A stretch of 64,000 nt of DNA from Shewanella xiamenensis (GCF_014647135.1 NZ_BMOP01000003.1:186001-250000), one strand, 5' to 3'. Positions 9,923 through 19,977 are shown, counted from the first letter of the stretch. Program-made: numbers and translations. The notes: generated by a model from the sequence alone, not told the origin.

Positions 9923-11881
9923 TTAGAAACGGTAGCCGACAGTAAAGCGAATATCACGGCCTCGGCCTGAGTAATAGCCGTCATAGGTTCCACCAGCATA
10001 ATAACCAGCACTGACATAGTCTTTATCGAACAGGTTATCGATACGCAGGCTCGCTAACCAAGCGTCACGGGTATAGTTAAGTGCCAAGTTACCTAAGACA
10101 TAACTAGCCAATTTATCGCCTTGGTTAGCATTATCGCCTTCGATAAAGCGATCGCCCGTATAAATGGCCTCGGCAAAGACTTGAAAATGTTCGGCAAAAT
10201 CCATGCTGACATAACCGCGTCCCGAATGCTCGGCCACCCAAGACAATTTTTTGCCATCATTTACCCCATCAGTAAATTCGGCATCGATATAGTTGTACTC
10301 AAGACCTAGTTGCAACGCTTTAGTCACCTGCCAATCCCAATCGGCACTCGCGCCATAACGGCGTGAAGCATCGGCATTGACGTTAGCGCCTTGGAAACTG
10401 CCACCAACGGGTTTTTCAGCACTCGGGTCGAAGACAATTTCATCTTCTAAATCGAGGCGATACAAACTCACGCGCAGGCTTTGGCTGGCGGCCGTCCAAT
10501 CCCAACCCGCTTCATAGGAGCGGCCGGTCTGTGGCTTTAAGCCATACACATCTTTCGGGGTGTAGGCTTGCTCATCCACCTTAGCGAAACGGAAGTTTTC
10601 ATCGCCACGTAGATAGAATCTGTGCTCGGCGCTCGGGCGGTAATTTAAACCGAACTCGAATGCGGTAGCATCTTCATCTAAATCGATACCGTTTGGATAG
10701 ACATTGCCATCGACCAGATCGTCAGTCACCCGCGCATAACGGCCGCCCACCACATAGCTTAAGGTGTGGCTTAATGGCACAGTGGCTTGCAGGTAAGCAC
10801 TTTGCATTTCCTGCACGTTGCTACGCGCCATAGAGTCAAACTCGGCCTTACCGCGGCTGATATCCAAACCAGTCACTAGGTTTAGCTCACCTTGACGGGT
10901 ACTGTAGTTGGCGAGCGCCTTAGGGCTAAACATCAGCAGTGAGCGAGTATTATGGCTCTGGCCCCAATTGAGTGAGCTGACTAAGGTATCGCTGTAATCC
11001 AGATCCGCCGCTAATGCCCAGTTTTGGTTAAGCTGATGCTGATAGCCCGTACGCGCCGCAGTGGTCATCTCATGGACATATTCGCTTTTATTGGAAGACT
11101 GGCGTGGGTCTTCTTTGAACTGATTTACGGTCAACGAGCCCGGATTTTCGCGGTCATCATCGTAATAGCTGGTTTCGACAAAGAAAGAATCAGTCGCCGT
11201 TTTATATTGAATGCGGCCAAGGATAGAGCCCGTTTCATTGGCATTATGCTGACGATAGTTGTCACCTTGGTTGTAGCTTCCGGTCAAGAAATAGCGCCAA
11301 TCCTTGTTGATCGCGCCAGACACATCGCCGCGACCTTCATAGGTATTAAAGCTACCGCCGGATAATTGCACGCTGCCGCCCGTATTCTCAGGCGATTTAG
11401 TCACTATATTGATCACGCCACCCACGGCTTGATCGCCATAGAGCACGCCCGCACTGCCGGATAAAATCTCGATGCGTTCAACCTGATTTAAGGGAATTGC
11501 ATTCAGGCTAGGCGCCGCAATATCAATGTTATTCAGACGGCGACCATCAAGCAAAATCAAGGTGTTGTTTACCGCAGCGCTGGCGCTAAAACCGCGCATC
11601 GCAAAGCTAGTACCAATATTGTTATCCGAAATTTGAATACCGCTCTGACCACGTAAGACGTCAGTCAAATTAGTCGCGCCACTCATTTCAATCGCCGCAG
11701 CATCAATCACATTCACATTAGCGGCAATATTTAACGGGGTCTTATCAGCACGACCAATCACCACGATATGCTCATCGACGTTGGCGGCATGAGTTTCATC
11801 AGCAGCCACAGCGGGCGCGATCATTGATACACTGCAAAGGCTGCCAATCAGCAGCGCAATTTTGGTTGGATGTGTTCCCAT
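9923..11881 (-). CDS. btuB: TonB-dependent outer-membrane receptor, probable vitamin B12 (BtuB-like)
   Basis: Outer-membrane gated beta-barrel of 652 residues. It has a signal peptide (cleavage near A-V-A-A-D-E), a TonB box-like E-H-I-V-V-I-G-R, a plug domain (about residues 45-165, with N-L-T-D-V-L-R-G-Q-S-G-I-Q-I) and a long beta-barrel. The barrel ends in the C-terminal Phe needed for barrel insertion. A cobalamin riboswitch sits directly in its leader, which is the strongest argument that the substrate is B12 or another corrinoid; TonB receptors cannot be assigned from sequence alone. AGGAG precedes the ATG. No BtuCDF transporter genes lie beside it. Confidence 0.82.
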   Translation of the reverse strand: MGTHPTKIALLIGSLCSVSMIAPAVAADETHAANVDEHIVVIGRADKTPLNIAANVNVIDAAAIEMSGATNLTDVLRGQSGIQISDNNIGTSFAMRGFSASAAVNNTLILLDGRRLNNIDIAAPSLNAIPLNQVERIEILSGSAGVLYGDQAVGGVINIVTKSPENTGGSVQLSGGSFNTYEGRGDVSGAINKDWRYFLTGSYNQGDNYRQHNANETGSILGRIQYKTATDSFFVETSYYDDDRENPGSLTVNQFKEDPRQSSNKSEYVHEMTTAARTGYQHQLNQNWALAADLDYSDTLVSSLNWGQSHNTRSLLMFSPKALANYSTRQGELNLVTGLDISRGKAEFDSMARSNVQEMQSAYLQATVPLSHTLSYVVGGRYARVTDDLVDGNVYPNGIDLDEDATAFEFGLNYRPSAEHRFYLRGDENFRFAKVDEQAYTPKDVYGLKPQTGRSYEAGWDWTAASQSLRVSLYRLDLEDEIVFDPSAEKPVGGSFQGANVNADASRRYGASADWDWQVTKALQLGLEYNYIDAEFTDGVNDGKKLSWVAEHSGRGYVSMDFAEHFQVFAEAIYTGDRFIEGDNANQGDKLASYVLGNLALNYTRDAWLASLRIDNLFDKDYVSAGYYAGGTYDGYYSGRGRDIRFTVGYRF

Positions 11882-12004
11882 TTTACCTTTAACTCCTACA
11901 AGGAAAACGGGGCATTAGCGCCACGATACCGTTGATTCAGTAGAAAACACTGATAGTCACTATCGCATTTTGAGATCTGCCCACCGAAATCTCAAAAACA
12001 CCTT

Positions 12005-12215
12005 TAGGGCCGGTCTCCGGACTTAGGCTATATCCATCTCAACTTGAAATGAACGCGAAACTGACCTTTACACACTCGATTTCAGTGTTCATCGTGAACG
12101 CCTATCAAATGCGGTCGTCTCTCACCTTTTACCGTTGCGGGGGCAGTGCCAGAATTTCACTGGCTTCCCGATTATCTCGCGACTTCATCATCGCAAGCAC
12201 CACAGAAGGTTGACT
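12005..12215 (-). ncRNA. Cobalamin (B12) riboswitch in the receptor leader
   Basis: On the minus strand the leader has the conserved cobalamin core in order. It starts with a GGTGC-type 5' arm near 12200. Then come GGGAAGCCAGTGAAATTCTG around 12140-12170, CACTGCCCCCGCAACGGTAA just downstream of it, and a closing AAGTCCGGAGACCGGCCC at 12007-12024. The latter elements are signature blocks of the class-I cobalamin riboswitch. It ends about 125 bases before the receptor ATG, consistent with repression of the receptor when B12 is plentiful. End points are approximate. Confidence 0.93.
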
Positions 12216-12353
12216 AAAAATTAGGTTCAAAGGGCGTCAAACCTGTTAACGCCCAACAAGGCTCAGAATATTAAAGACCTAAGCGCGCGCATTATAGACG
12301 TCTATACGGATGAAAGTCCATTAATCTCAGATTGGCGAGAAAGCTCAGATGAG

Positions 12354-13796
12354 TTAGAAAACGCCATCCCAGTTTTTTGCCGCAGGTTGGGGTCTGTCTT
12401 TGCTCAAAATCGCCTGACGTTGCTCAGGGGTTTCGCATTGGGCAACCGGGCTTAAATCCAGCGGCTTAATCACTAACGAGTCAGCAGGTTGCACAGGCGA
12501 CTTGTCGAACATGGGCAAATTCATCGACCAAGAGACCAGCTCCCCCTTGTCGCTAATGCCAACATAACCGTCATTTGCGCCATCTAACCACGTGAGGCGC
12601 GGAATACGTGCCATTAACTTTTCCACATTATCACGGTTAGCGCGATATCCAACGGGCACCACTTTGCCATCGGGACGAGTAAACACAAAGGAAGATGGTC
12701 CTTGCGTAATAACACTGCCTTCCTGCCAATATTTATCAAGAATCTCTTGGGCATAGTGAAACCCAAACATATACGCGTAGTCAGTGTCGTCGGCCACAAT
12801 TTGCGGCACCGCCTTATCCCGCAGTAATAAAAAACCTGAGCCGACGCTGATAATCTCCTTCACGCCTGTAATGTCGGTTTTTTTAATCCAATCGACGCCA
12901 CAGTTAATGCCATCGCCCCAAAAATGCGCATCCCCCGTAGGACTTAACACCGCAAATGCGCAATTGTTTGCCGTCATACTCGCCACGTCTTTTAAGGCAC
13001 TGCGGATAGGATAAGTATCACTGCGCCAGCCCCAACTCACTACTGAGCCGTCCTTTTTCAAGGCGGCATAGGTGTGTTGAAAATATTCGATCTTCGCCAC
13101 ATCCGTAAGCTGAGGGAGCAACTTTTTCATATTGGTCGACTCTTCAACCTGGCCCCAAATCACTGCACTACCCTGTTTTTTGAGGGCGACAAAACTGCGT
13201 CCCTTAGCAAAGATATCAATGACATCAACTAATTGATCCTGCACATGCAAGCTATTGCCACCGTAAGGGCCATAACCCCAAGTGTATACCTTGCCTGTGG
13301 CATCTAGCGCGGCAATGGCCTCTTGGTTGGCGAATAATTTAGTAATATTAGTCATGCGGTTTTGTAGGGCTTTGTCGAGGCGATATTTACCCACATTGCC
13401 CCAGAACACCACAGTGCCATCTTGACGTAACGCGGCAAACCCATCTTTAATCGAGACGATTTGCTTAACTTGCTTAAGCTGCTCAGTCACCTCGCGGCTA
13501 TCGCCACCAGCATAGCTATCACCCCAAGTGATCACCTCACCGGATTGTGTTAACGCCGCAAAGGCCGAACTATTGGTGACCACAGTCTCGACAGCGGGTA
13601 AATCACAGGGAATATGGCGGTACTGTGGACTCGGATTTTCCTTAAATTGGAGCAGTTTGCCGTTATCAAACTGCAATAAGGCTTCTTTATCATTTTCGAA
13701 TACGGTTACGGGTTTCGGCTGACTACAAGCCGTTAATTGTAGGGCGATTAAGGCTGCTACCAATGCCAAAGGGCGAGGAATTGAATAAGACTGCAT
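12354..13796 (-). CDS. Lipoprotein with RCC1-like beta-propeller repeats
   Basis: A 480-residue exported lipoprotein: signal peptide with lipobox L-T-A-C (Cys24). At least six repeats of about 45 residues follow, built on the pattern A-A-L-x-x-x-G-x-V-x-x-W-G (for example F-A-A-L-R-Q-D-G-T-V-V-F-W-G). This is the blade signature of RCC1-type propellers. A weaker last copy (G-I-S-D-K-G-E-L-V-S-W) lies near residue 415. The propeller probably mediates protein contact at the cell envelope. It starts 3 bases after the stop of the membrane protein gene upstream, so the two are co-translated. No specific function is known to me. Confidence 0.7.
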   Translation of the reverse strand: MQSYSIPRPLALVAALIALQLTACSQPKPVTVFENDKEALLQFDNGKLLQFKENPSPQYRHIPCDLPAVETVVTNSSAFAALTQSGEVITWGDSYAGGDSREVTEQLKQVKQIVSIKDGFAALRQDGTVVFWGNVGKYRLDKALQNRMTNITKLFANQEAIAALDATGKVYTWGYGPYGGNSLHVQDQLVDVIDIFAKGRSFVALKKQGSAVIWGQVEESTNMKKLLPQLTDVAKIEYFQHTYAALKKDGSVVSWGWRSDTYPIRSALKDVASMTANNCAFAVLSPTGDAHFWGDGINCGVDWIKKTDITGVKEIISVGSGFLLLRDKAVPQIVADDTDYAYMFGFHYAQEILDKYWQEGSVITQGPSSFVFTRPDGKVVPVGYRANRDNVEKLMARIPRLTWLDGANDGYVGISDKGELVSWSMNLPMFDKSPVQPADSLVIKPLDLSPVAQCETPEQRQAILSKDRPQPAAKNWDGVF

Positions 13797-13799
13797 AAC

Positions 13800-15131
13800 T
13801 TATTTCCTTGTCGTTGCTGAAAACGTGAGTTGTTGAATATGTTGCGCTACGTTATCCGATAATGACTCGATTATCGGCCTCAATGCGCGCTGAAAACCAT
13901 GACTCGTATCTAACCGAGATAATAGTGCTTGTGTATGTTTATCAATCACCTGTGCGCTATCGAGGCTGAGTGTTTGCAGCGCCATTGTCTGGCCAAACGC
14001 CGCTAAGATCCGCGCTTGCACAGGGCTAACCGTTTGTTCCACCGCACTATGGGTATTATCGAGTACCCATCTAACTAACCAAAGTAAATATTCGATGCGG
14101 GTAGCAAGGTCGACACAGCATTGTTTTTCATCCTCCAAGCCAAAACTGAGCTCTTTGGCATAACAAAGTGCCTCCAATGCCTTGAGCTTTTCTGCCGATA
14201 ATGTCAGTGCCAAAGGGAGCTGATAAGTGCGAGTTATCAGTACAAAGATTGCCAAGGTTCTTGCCGATAAAGCTTGATTGCTACGGGCTAGCATCGCGAG
14301 CGCCAAGTCGTGAAACCCTAAGGAACTCAAGCGATAAAAGCTAATCATCACAATGGTTTCATCTATCGGTTCTAACTGTTTTTTGCTTGGCACAGATTGC
14401 ATTTGGGCAAATAAGGCAACAAAACGCGGGTATAACTCACGGCAATGGCCGATATGATCGGCTGCTTCCCATACCAGAATATTTGCGGCGGGGTGGCACC
14501 TGTAGGTTTCAAGCAGATTGATAATCCCAGCGTAATCCTGCTGCGGTCCTAAACGCTTGACCATAGGCACATAACGACACTCAGCCCAACGAATTCTGAA
14601 TAAGTTCAAGCAGAAATAACCGACAAACAAGCCAAATAATAAGCCTGCGACGCCAAAGCCAACGTCCAGTTTGGCGCGATCGCGGGTTAATTCAAGATTG
14701 GCGCTCGCCCGTGTTGGTGCATCAGGCAAGTAGCTCACAGCACTTTGCGCATAGTTCGGCACGAATGCCCCCGGCGTATCCCCCTGCGGCGAGACTAATT
14801 GATAAGTTGCACGGCAATCCACACCATCAAGCTCCCACTGACGAATTTCCTCGCCCTCGGCGGTGTGATACTCCACCAAACACACCAATCTTTGGCGAGA
14901 CATGCCGTTCGAACCTCGTTCACTCCGATACTCAGTGTCAATCACTCGGCCAATGGCGACAGCACCACGTTCTTCAAGTTGATTGACCAACGACCACTTT
15001 TGCACGCCTTCCCACAGAAATAAGGCGGCAAAACTAAAAAGCAGCAGAGGGATACAGATTAAGAGTATTTCTAACCACCCCAAAAAACGAGTGGAGGTAC
15101 TCGAGGTTAATTGACTAGGATTCACCAACAC
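13800..15131 (-). CDS. Membrane protein with DUF3592-like periplasmic domain
   Basis: 443 residues. It has a first transmembrane segment at about 20-42, an extracytoplasmic beta-rich domain of about 110 residues (R-V-I-D-T-E-Y ... L-V-C-L-V-E-Y, resembling DUF3592), a second transmembrane segment at about 157-178, and a long helical cytoplasmic tail with no motif I recognise. The start is GTG at 15131 with AAGGA nine bases upstream. It forms a two-gene operon with the RCC1-repeat lipoprotein, which suggests a membrane-anchored envelope complex. The DUF assignment is from the overall look and is tentative. Confidence 0.6.
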   Translation of the reverse strand: MLVNPSQLTSSTSTRFLGWLEILLICIPLLLFSFAALFLWEGVQKWSLVNQLEERGAVAIGRVIDTEYRSERGSNGMSRQRLVCLVEYHTAEGEEIRQWELDGVDCRATYQLVSPQGDTPGAFVPNYAQSAVSYLPDAPTRASANLELTRDRAKLDVGFGVAGLLFGLFVGYFCLNLFRIRWAECRYVPMVKRLGPQQDYAGIINLLETYRCHPAANILVWEAADHIGHCRELYPRFVALFAQMQSVPSKKQLEPIDETIVMISFYRLSSLGFHDLALAMLARSNQALSARTLAIFVLITRTYQLPLALTLSAEKLKALEALCYAKELSFGLEDEKQCCVDLATRIEYLLWLVRWVLDNTHSAVEQTVSPVQARILAAFGQTMALQTLSLDSAQVIDKHTQALLSRLDTSHGFQRALRPIIESLSDNVAQHIQQLTFSATTRK

Positions 15132-15335
15132 GCCAGAACGTCCTTATCATTCCATGATATTTAAGGCATTGAATATCTATCTTTATTGTGCCTAAAGCGG
15201 GCGCTATTGTAGCAGCTTGTGAAGAGAAATCAGAAAATGCTCACAGTTTATTGTAAAGACACTATGAGACTCACTGTCTTCAAGTTTTAGCGTGCTATTC
15301 TAAGCCTCCATTGAGCTGTTTAAAGGAGTAACAGT

Positions 15336-16292
15336 ATGACTCGTCCTATTATTCTGGATTGCGATCCTGGCCATGATGACGCCATTGCGCTCATTTTAGC
15401 CCTCGCCCATCCAGAGCTCGTTCCACTCGCCGTCACCACCAGCGCGGGTAACCAAACCCCCGATAAAACACTTAATAACGCCCTGCGGATCTTAACCTTA
15501 TTAAATCGCAGTGATATTCCGGTCGCGGGCGGAGCGGTTAAACCCTTAAGCCGTGAGTTAATCATTGCAGATAATGTCCACGGCGAAACCGGACTCGATG
15601 GCCCAGTATTACCAGAACCCAGCTTTACGCCACAAAGCATCAATGCCGTTGAGTTGATGGCGCAACAGCTGCGTCAAAGTGATAAGCCCGTGACATTGGT
15701 TCCCACAGGGCCACTTACCAATATCGCGCTATTACTTGCAAGCCACACCGAATTACACGCCAAGATCGAACGCATTGTATTGATGGGCGGTGCAGCGGGT
15801 GTCGGCAATTGGACGCCTGCCGCCGAGTTTAATATTTTTGTCGACCCAGAAGCCGCCGATATCGTGTTTAAATCCGGCATTCCCATTACCATGTGCGGCC
15901 TCGATGTAACACATCAGGCGCAGATCATGGATGAAGATATCGAACGTATTCGTGCTATTCCCAACCCTGTGGCTAAATGTGTCGCCGAGTTACTGGATTT
16001 CTTTATGATTTATCATAGGGATCCCAAATGGGGATTTGTGGGTGCGCCGCTGCACGATCCCTGCACTATTGCTTGGCTACTCAAACCTGAACTGTTTGAT
16101 GCCCAAGACTGTCGAGTAGAGATTGAAACCCAGAGCGAATTAACGCTGGGGATGACGGTAGTCGACCGCTATCAGCTTACGGCTAAACCTGCGAATGCCA
16201 CTGTACTGTTTGGACTCGACAGACAAGGCTTTGTTGACTTGTTAGTTGACAGCTTAGCGGCCTACACTCCAACGTATCTCAACCGCAGATGA
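15336..16292 (+). CDS. Inosine-uridine preferring nucleoside hydrolase
   Basis: Hydrolyses the N-glycosidic bond of nucleosides to free base and ribose. It has 318 residues with the calcium-binding signature D-C-D-P-G-H-D-D (Asp8, 10, 14, 15) at the N-terminus, and the later family motifs N-I-A-L-L-L, M-G-G-A and [12 protein letters not shown] ribokinase gene follows 18 bases downstream and would phosphorylate the released ribose. AAAGGAG precedes the ATG. It resembles RihA/RihB types; which nucleoside is preferred cannot be decided from sequence. Confidence 0.92.
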   Translation: MTRPIILDCDPGHDDAIALILALAHPELVPLAVTTSAGNQTPDKTLNNALRILTLLNRSDIPVAGGAVKPLSRELIIADNVHGETGLDGPVLPEPSFTPQSINAVELMAQQLRQSDKPVTLVPTGPLTNIALLLASHTELHAKIERIVLMGGAAGVGNWTPAAEFNIFVDPEAADIVFKSGIPITMCGLDVTHQAQIMDEDIERIRAIPNPVAKCVAELLDFFMIYHRDPKWGFVGAPLHDPCTIAWLLKPELFDAQDCRVEIETQSELTLGMTVVDRYQLTAKPANATVLFGLDRQGFVDLLVDSLAAYTPTYLNRR

Positions 16293-16310
16293 CACTAAGG
16301 TGAACCTTCC

Positions 16311-17222
16311 ATGAGCCATATTCTCGTTATCGGCAGTGCCAACGCCGATCATGTCATGAATTTTGAGTATTTGCCCGCTCCCGGACAAACCCTAAAAAGC
16401 CGAAGTTATCGGCTAGAACATGGTGGCAAGGGCGCAAATCAGGCCGTCGCTTGCGCTCGCCTGTGTCTACCCGATTCTCGCGTGGATTTTATTTGCCATG
16501 TAGGCCAAGACGGTATCGGTAATGAAATGCGCAATAGTTGGCTCAAGGACGGTATACAAGCTGATGGCATCACTCAAGTTGCCAATATGAGTACAGGTAC
16601 AGCGATGATTTTTATCGCTGAAAATGGCGAAAACACTATTGGGATTGCCGCTGGGGCTAATGCCCACCTCAGCCCTGCCGAGTTAGAAAAACATTACGCC
16701 CTGTTTGCCAATGCACAATACCTACTGATCCAACTCGAAACACCCACTGAGACGGTGAGTAATGCACTGCAAATGGCCAAACGTCTTGGTATCACCACTG
16801 TGCTTAATCCTGCGCCAGCGGCCACTCAGGAGCTGGACTACCTCAAATGGGTCGACATTATTACTCCCAATGAAACCGAGGCCGAAGCCTTAACGGGTAT
16901 AGAGGTCAAGCATGAGGAAGATGCCAAACTCGCCGCCCAATGGCTACATCAACAGGGGATTGCGACGGTAGTGATCACCTTAGGCAGCAAAGGTGCATTT
17001 ATCAGTAGCGCAGGCTTTACCGGGCTAATTCCGGCACTTGAAGTACAAGCCATAGATACAGTCGCCGCTGGTGATACCTTCAACGGTGCACTGGTTGTCG
17101 GCTTAAGTGAAGGTATGTCGATTGCCGCCGCCGTCGGCTTTGCCAATGCGGCATCGGCGATTACGGTTACCCGTGAAGGCGCACAACGCGCCATTCCCTA
17201 CCGCAACGAAGTGCCGCGTTAA
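16311..17222 (+). CDS. rbsK: Ribokinase
   Basis: Phosphorylates D-ribose to ribose-5-phosphate (PfkB family, 303 residues). The N-terminal substrate motif G-G-K-G-A-N (38-43) and the C-terminal PfkB signature D-T-V-A-A-G-D-T-F-N-G-A with the catalytic Asp are intact, as is N-P-A-P-A in the middle. It is the second gene of an operon with the nucleoside hydrolase; AAGGTGA precedes the ATG. No ribose transporter or RbsR lies nearby, so the likely ribose source is intracellular nucleoside hydrolysis and not uptake of free ribose. Confidence 0.92.
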   Translation: MSHILVIGSANADHVMNFEYLPAPGQTLKSRSYRLEHGGKGANQAVACARLCLPDSRVDFICHVGQDGIGNEMRNSWLKDGIQADGITQVANMSTGTAMIFIAENGENTIGIAAGANAHLSPAELEKHYALFANAQYLLIQLETPTETVSNALQMAKRLGITTVLNPAPAATQELDYLKWVDIITPNETEAEALTGIEVKHEEDAKLAAQWLHQQGIATVVITLGSKGAFISSAGFTGLIPALEVQAIDTVAAGDTFNGALVVGLSEGMSIAAAVGFANAASAITVTREGAQRAIPYRNEVPR

Positions 17223-17296
17223 TGCCTGATGAGTGCGGCAAATTGTCGCACTCAATCTCTTTCAATCAAAAGTTGTATATACATAATTTACATACC

Positions 17297-17321
17297 GAAT
17301 TCATTCCCATTTAATGAATTC
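17297..17321. promoter_or_regulatory. Inverted repeat upstream of azurin
   Basis: GAATTCAT (17297-17304) and ATGAATTC (17314-17321) form a perfect 8-bp inverted repeat with a 9-bp spacer. Its centre is about 84 bases upstream of the azurin ATG, a plausible operator position. The regulator is unknown. Confidence 0.35.
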
Positions 17322-17392
17322 AACCTATGCTGAGCAGCGCATACTCGAGTCAAACGGCTCGATCCACCTTGTTCAGAATAAGGAAGTACCAG

Positions 17393-17869
17393 ATGAAAGC
17401 GAAAAGCACCACTTTCCGTAACATGACTAGCGCAAGCCTACTCGGTCTAGGATTATTCGTCGCCAGCCAAGCGAGTGCTAACGAATGTGAACTCAAGATT
17501 GCTGCGACTGACGCAATGCAATTTGACACTAAAGAGCTATCTGTTCCTGCTACCTGTAAAGAAGTCACACTGACCCTAACGCACACTGGTACCCTGCCCA
17601 AAGCCGCTATGGGCCACAACTGGGTATTAACTAAAGCCGCAGATATGTCTGCCGTTGCGACCGATGGAATGAGTGCTGGTGCCGATGCAGCTTATGTTAA
17701 AGCCGGTGATACCCGTGTTATTGCTCACACTGCGTTAGTGGGTGGCGGTGAATCTACTTCGATAAAATTTAGTACTGCGGGTATGAGCCCAACTGAAGCT
17801 TACCAATTCTTCTGCAGCTTCCCAGGTCACTGGGCGATTATGCAAGGTAGCTTTAAAATTCAAGGCTAA
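17393..17869 (+). CDS. azu: Azurin (blue copper protein)
   Basis: Periplasmic type-1 copper electron carrier. A 29-residue signal peptide ends in A-S-A; the mature part starts N-E-C-E-L-K-I and shows all ligands: His in M-G-H-N-W, and Cys, His, Met in F-C-S-F-P-G-H-W-A-I-M-Q-G. The azurin disulphide pair (N-E-C and A-T-C-K) is also present. I chose the ATG at 17393 because AAGGAA lies just upstream and the signal peptide starts there. The protein is 158 residues. It is monocistronic with its own terminator. In related bacteria azurin passes electrons to nitrite reductase, cytochrome c peroxidase or oxidases; the partner here is not shown. Confidence 0.95.
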   Translation: MKAKSTTFRNMTSASLLGLGLFVASQASANECELKIAATDAMQFDTKELSVPATCKEVTLTLTHTGTLPKAAMGHNWVLTKAADMSAVATDGMSAGADAAYVKAGDTRVIAHTALVGGGESTSIKFSTAGMSPTEAYQFFCSFPGHWAIMQGSFKIQG

Positions 17870-17914
17870 TCCCATTGCCTAACAGCTACTTAGGGGAATA
17901 CCTTAAGATGGCAT

Positions 17915-17947
17915 AACAAAAAGCGGACCTTGGGTCCGCTTTTTGTT
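17915..17947. terminator. Bidirectional terminator after azurin
   Basis: Fifteen-bp stem: AACAAAAAGCGGACC (17915-17929) pairs with GGTCCGCTTTTTGTT (17933-17947), with a 3-base loop and T/A-runs on both sides. Confidence 0.9.
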
Positions 17948-18012
17948 GAATGCAGATTGGCTCACAAGCCAGCTTGCCTTCGAGACTTTTGTTCCGAGAT
18001 TTCTTCTGCGAT

Positions 18013-18318
18013 TTATTCTTCGCCGAACTCGTCTTCATCATCAAAATCATCGGCGTCAGTTGCCGCTTCCGCTGCTAATGCAGCCGCTAATTTAGCCTTA
18101 GCTTGTTTCTCTGAGCGACGCTTATTACGCTCAACCAGTGTGCCTAAAAACACTTGCAGCTCGGCTTGACCCCAAGCTTGTGCCTCGGCCTCAGTCGCAA
18201 AACCATCATGGCTTTTCGACACAACCGTCTTAGTCGACGTCATACGACGAGTGATTTCCGTCTTCCAACCATTTTCAGCTTGAGTGACGCGAAAATCGTA
18301 TTTTTTACCCTTGCTCAT
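18013..18318 (-). CDS. Small DUF3622-type conserved protein
   Basis: A 101-residue soluble protein. The N-terminal part (Y-D-F-R-V-T-Q-A-E-N-G-W-K-T-E-I-T-R-R) is followed by a helix with F-A-T-E-A-E-A-Q-A-W-G and then a basic helix (residues 68-80). The C-terminus is strongly acidic (about 16 Asp/Glu in the last 22 residues). It resembles DUF3622 proteins of Shewanella and Vibrio, of unknown function. The mix of basic helix and acidic tail could suit nucleic acid or protein binding; that is speculation. Confidence 0.6.
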   Translation of the reverse strand: MSKGKKYDFRVTQAENGWKTEITRRMTSTKTVVSKSHDGFATEAEAQAWGQAELQVFLGTLVERNKRRSEKQAKAKLAAALAAEAATDADDFDDEDEFGEE

Positions 18319-18670
18319 TCTGCTCTATTTCCTAAATGATGCTTGCCACGTTTGTCTTATCAAGCGATACAAACGCCATCATAAAACAAAAGGAGCGCAG
18401 TTTACTTGATTTCGGCACAGAAAGATCGCTTACGAGAAAATTTTCATGCTTAGCACTTTCAAATAGCCGTAATAATCCCAAAAGTAACGCGACATGCTAG
18501 ATGATTTTTCGCCCTAATCTTAGTCCTAAGCTCAGTATCAAGCTAGCGTAAAAGCGGCGGGCAAACGGTAACTTTTCTTGTTTTGATCATAAAACTGAAC
18601 ATATTTAGTCATCTAGCCATTTTAGAGTGTGAGGTGAATCCATTCACAAAAACTCAATCTAGGAAAGATG
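18319..18670. other. Intergenic region, promoters only
   Basis: About 350 bases between divergent genes. It should hold both promoters. I see no gene, repeat or clear operator in it. Confidence 0.45.
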
Positions 18671-19939
18671 ATGAAAACCTCTCCAATAACACGCTACATG
18701 CTATTTGCCACAACAGCTCTGCTTGCTGGCTGCAACAGTGATACTAAAGATAACGAGACCACAGCACCCACCACTCAAATGGTTGCGGCCCAAGTGGGTG
18801 AGCGGCCGCTGTTTCTGGTGCGCCAGATGCAAGACAGCACACTTAAAACCCGCTTAGAGCAATGCACCACTGATCATTTTTATCGCAGTGAGTTTTCCAT
18901 TGGTCATCGCGGCGCGGCGATGCAGTTTCCTGAACACACCAAAGAATCCTACCAAGCGGCTATTGATTCCGGCGCGGGTATCGTCGAGTGTGATGTGACC
19001 TTTACCGCCGATAAAGCCTTAGTCTGCCGCCACTCTCAGTGCGATCTCGCCAGCACGACCAATATTTTGGCCATTCCCGAACTTGCCAATAAATGCTCTG
19101 TGCCTTTTACGCCCGCCGATCCGGCCAATGGCATTGCCGCCACAGCAACCTGCTGTACCAGTGATATCACCCTTGCCGAGTTTAAAACCTTAAAGGGGAA
19201 GATGGAGGGCGAGAATCCCAAGGCCACCACTGTCGAGGAGTTTATGAATGGTACGCCTAAGTGGCGCACGGATTTATATGCTGGCAATGGCACCCTAATG
19301 ACCCACGCCGAAAGCATTGAGATGTTTAAAAAGGCCGGTGTAAAAATGACGCCCGAGCTAAAAGCCGCGAGCGTAGCTATGCCCTTCGATGGTTTTACTC
19401 AGCAGCAGTACGCTCAGAAGATGCTCGATGAATATACCGCAGCAGGTGTCGATGCCTCACAGGTCTTTCCTCAATCCTTTATTTTGGATGACATTAAATA
19501 TTGGGTCGCCAACGCGCCTGAATTTGCTAAACAGGCAGTATTTCTCGATGACAGGTACGATTATAACAACGCCTTCGATCCGCAAAATCCAGCGACTTGG
19601 TCACCCTCAATGGCGGATTTAAAGACCCAAGGCGTCGAAATTATCGCGCCGCCACTCTGGGTTTTAGTCGCCTTAGATGCGGATAAAAAAATCATTCCCT
19701 CGGAATACGCTAAGGCAGCTAAAGCCTCGGGACTTAAGATCATCACATGGTCGCTGGAGCGTTCTGGTTTATTAAAAAATGGTGGCGGCTTTTATTATCA
19801 AAGTATTACCGATGCCATTGATAATGAGGGCGATACCTACGAATTACTCGATGTGTTAGCTAAAGATGTGGGCGTGATTGGCGTGTTTTCGGACTGGCCA
19901 GCGACTGTGACTTACTATGCCAACTGCATGGATTTATAG
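18671..19939 (+). CDS. Lipoprotein glycerophosphodiester phosphodiesterase
   Basis: Hydrolyses glycerophosphodiesters (phospholipid head groups) to glycerol-3-phosphate and an alcohol, here outside the inner membrane. The signal peptide has lipobox L-L-A-G-C. The GDPD barrel starts with I-G-H-R-G-A ... P-E-H-T-K-E-S-Y and I-V-E-C-D-V-T, containing the catalytic His-Arg and metal-binding Glu/Asp. A Cys-rich insert (C-D-L-A-S ... A-T-C-C-T-S, about residues 120-160) enlarges the usual barrel. AGGA at 18661-18664 suits the ATG at 18671 (six-base spacing) better than that at 18668. It is monocistronic. A Pho-type phosphatase gene lies close by. Confidence 0.87.
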   Translation: MKTSPITRYMLFATTALLAGCNSDTKDNETTAPTTQMVAAQVGERPLFLVRQMQDSTLKTRLEQCTTDHFYRSEFSIGHRGAAMQFPEHTKESYQAAIDSGAGIVECDVTFTADKALVCRHSQCDLASTTNILAIPELANKCSVPFTPADPANGIAATATCCTSDITLAEFKTLKGKMEGENPKATTVEEFMNGTPKWRTDLYAGNGTLMTHAESIEMFKKAGVKMTPELKAASVAMPFDGFTQQQYAQKMLDEYTAAGVDASQVFPQSFILDDIKYWVANAPEFAKQAVFLDDRYDYNNAFDPQNPATWSPSMADLKTQGVEIIAPPLWVLVALDADKKIIPSEYAKAAKASGLKIITWSLERSGLLKNGGGFYYQSITDAIDNEGDTYELLDVLAKDVGVIGVFSDWPATVTYYANCMDL

Positions 19940-19977
19940 GCCAAAACAATAGGCCCTATTTCAAATACCGAGAAACA

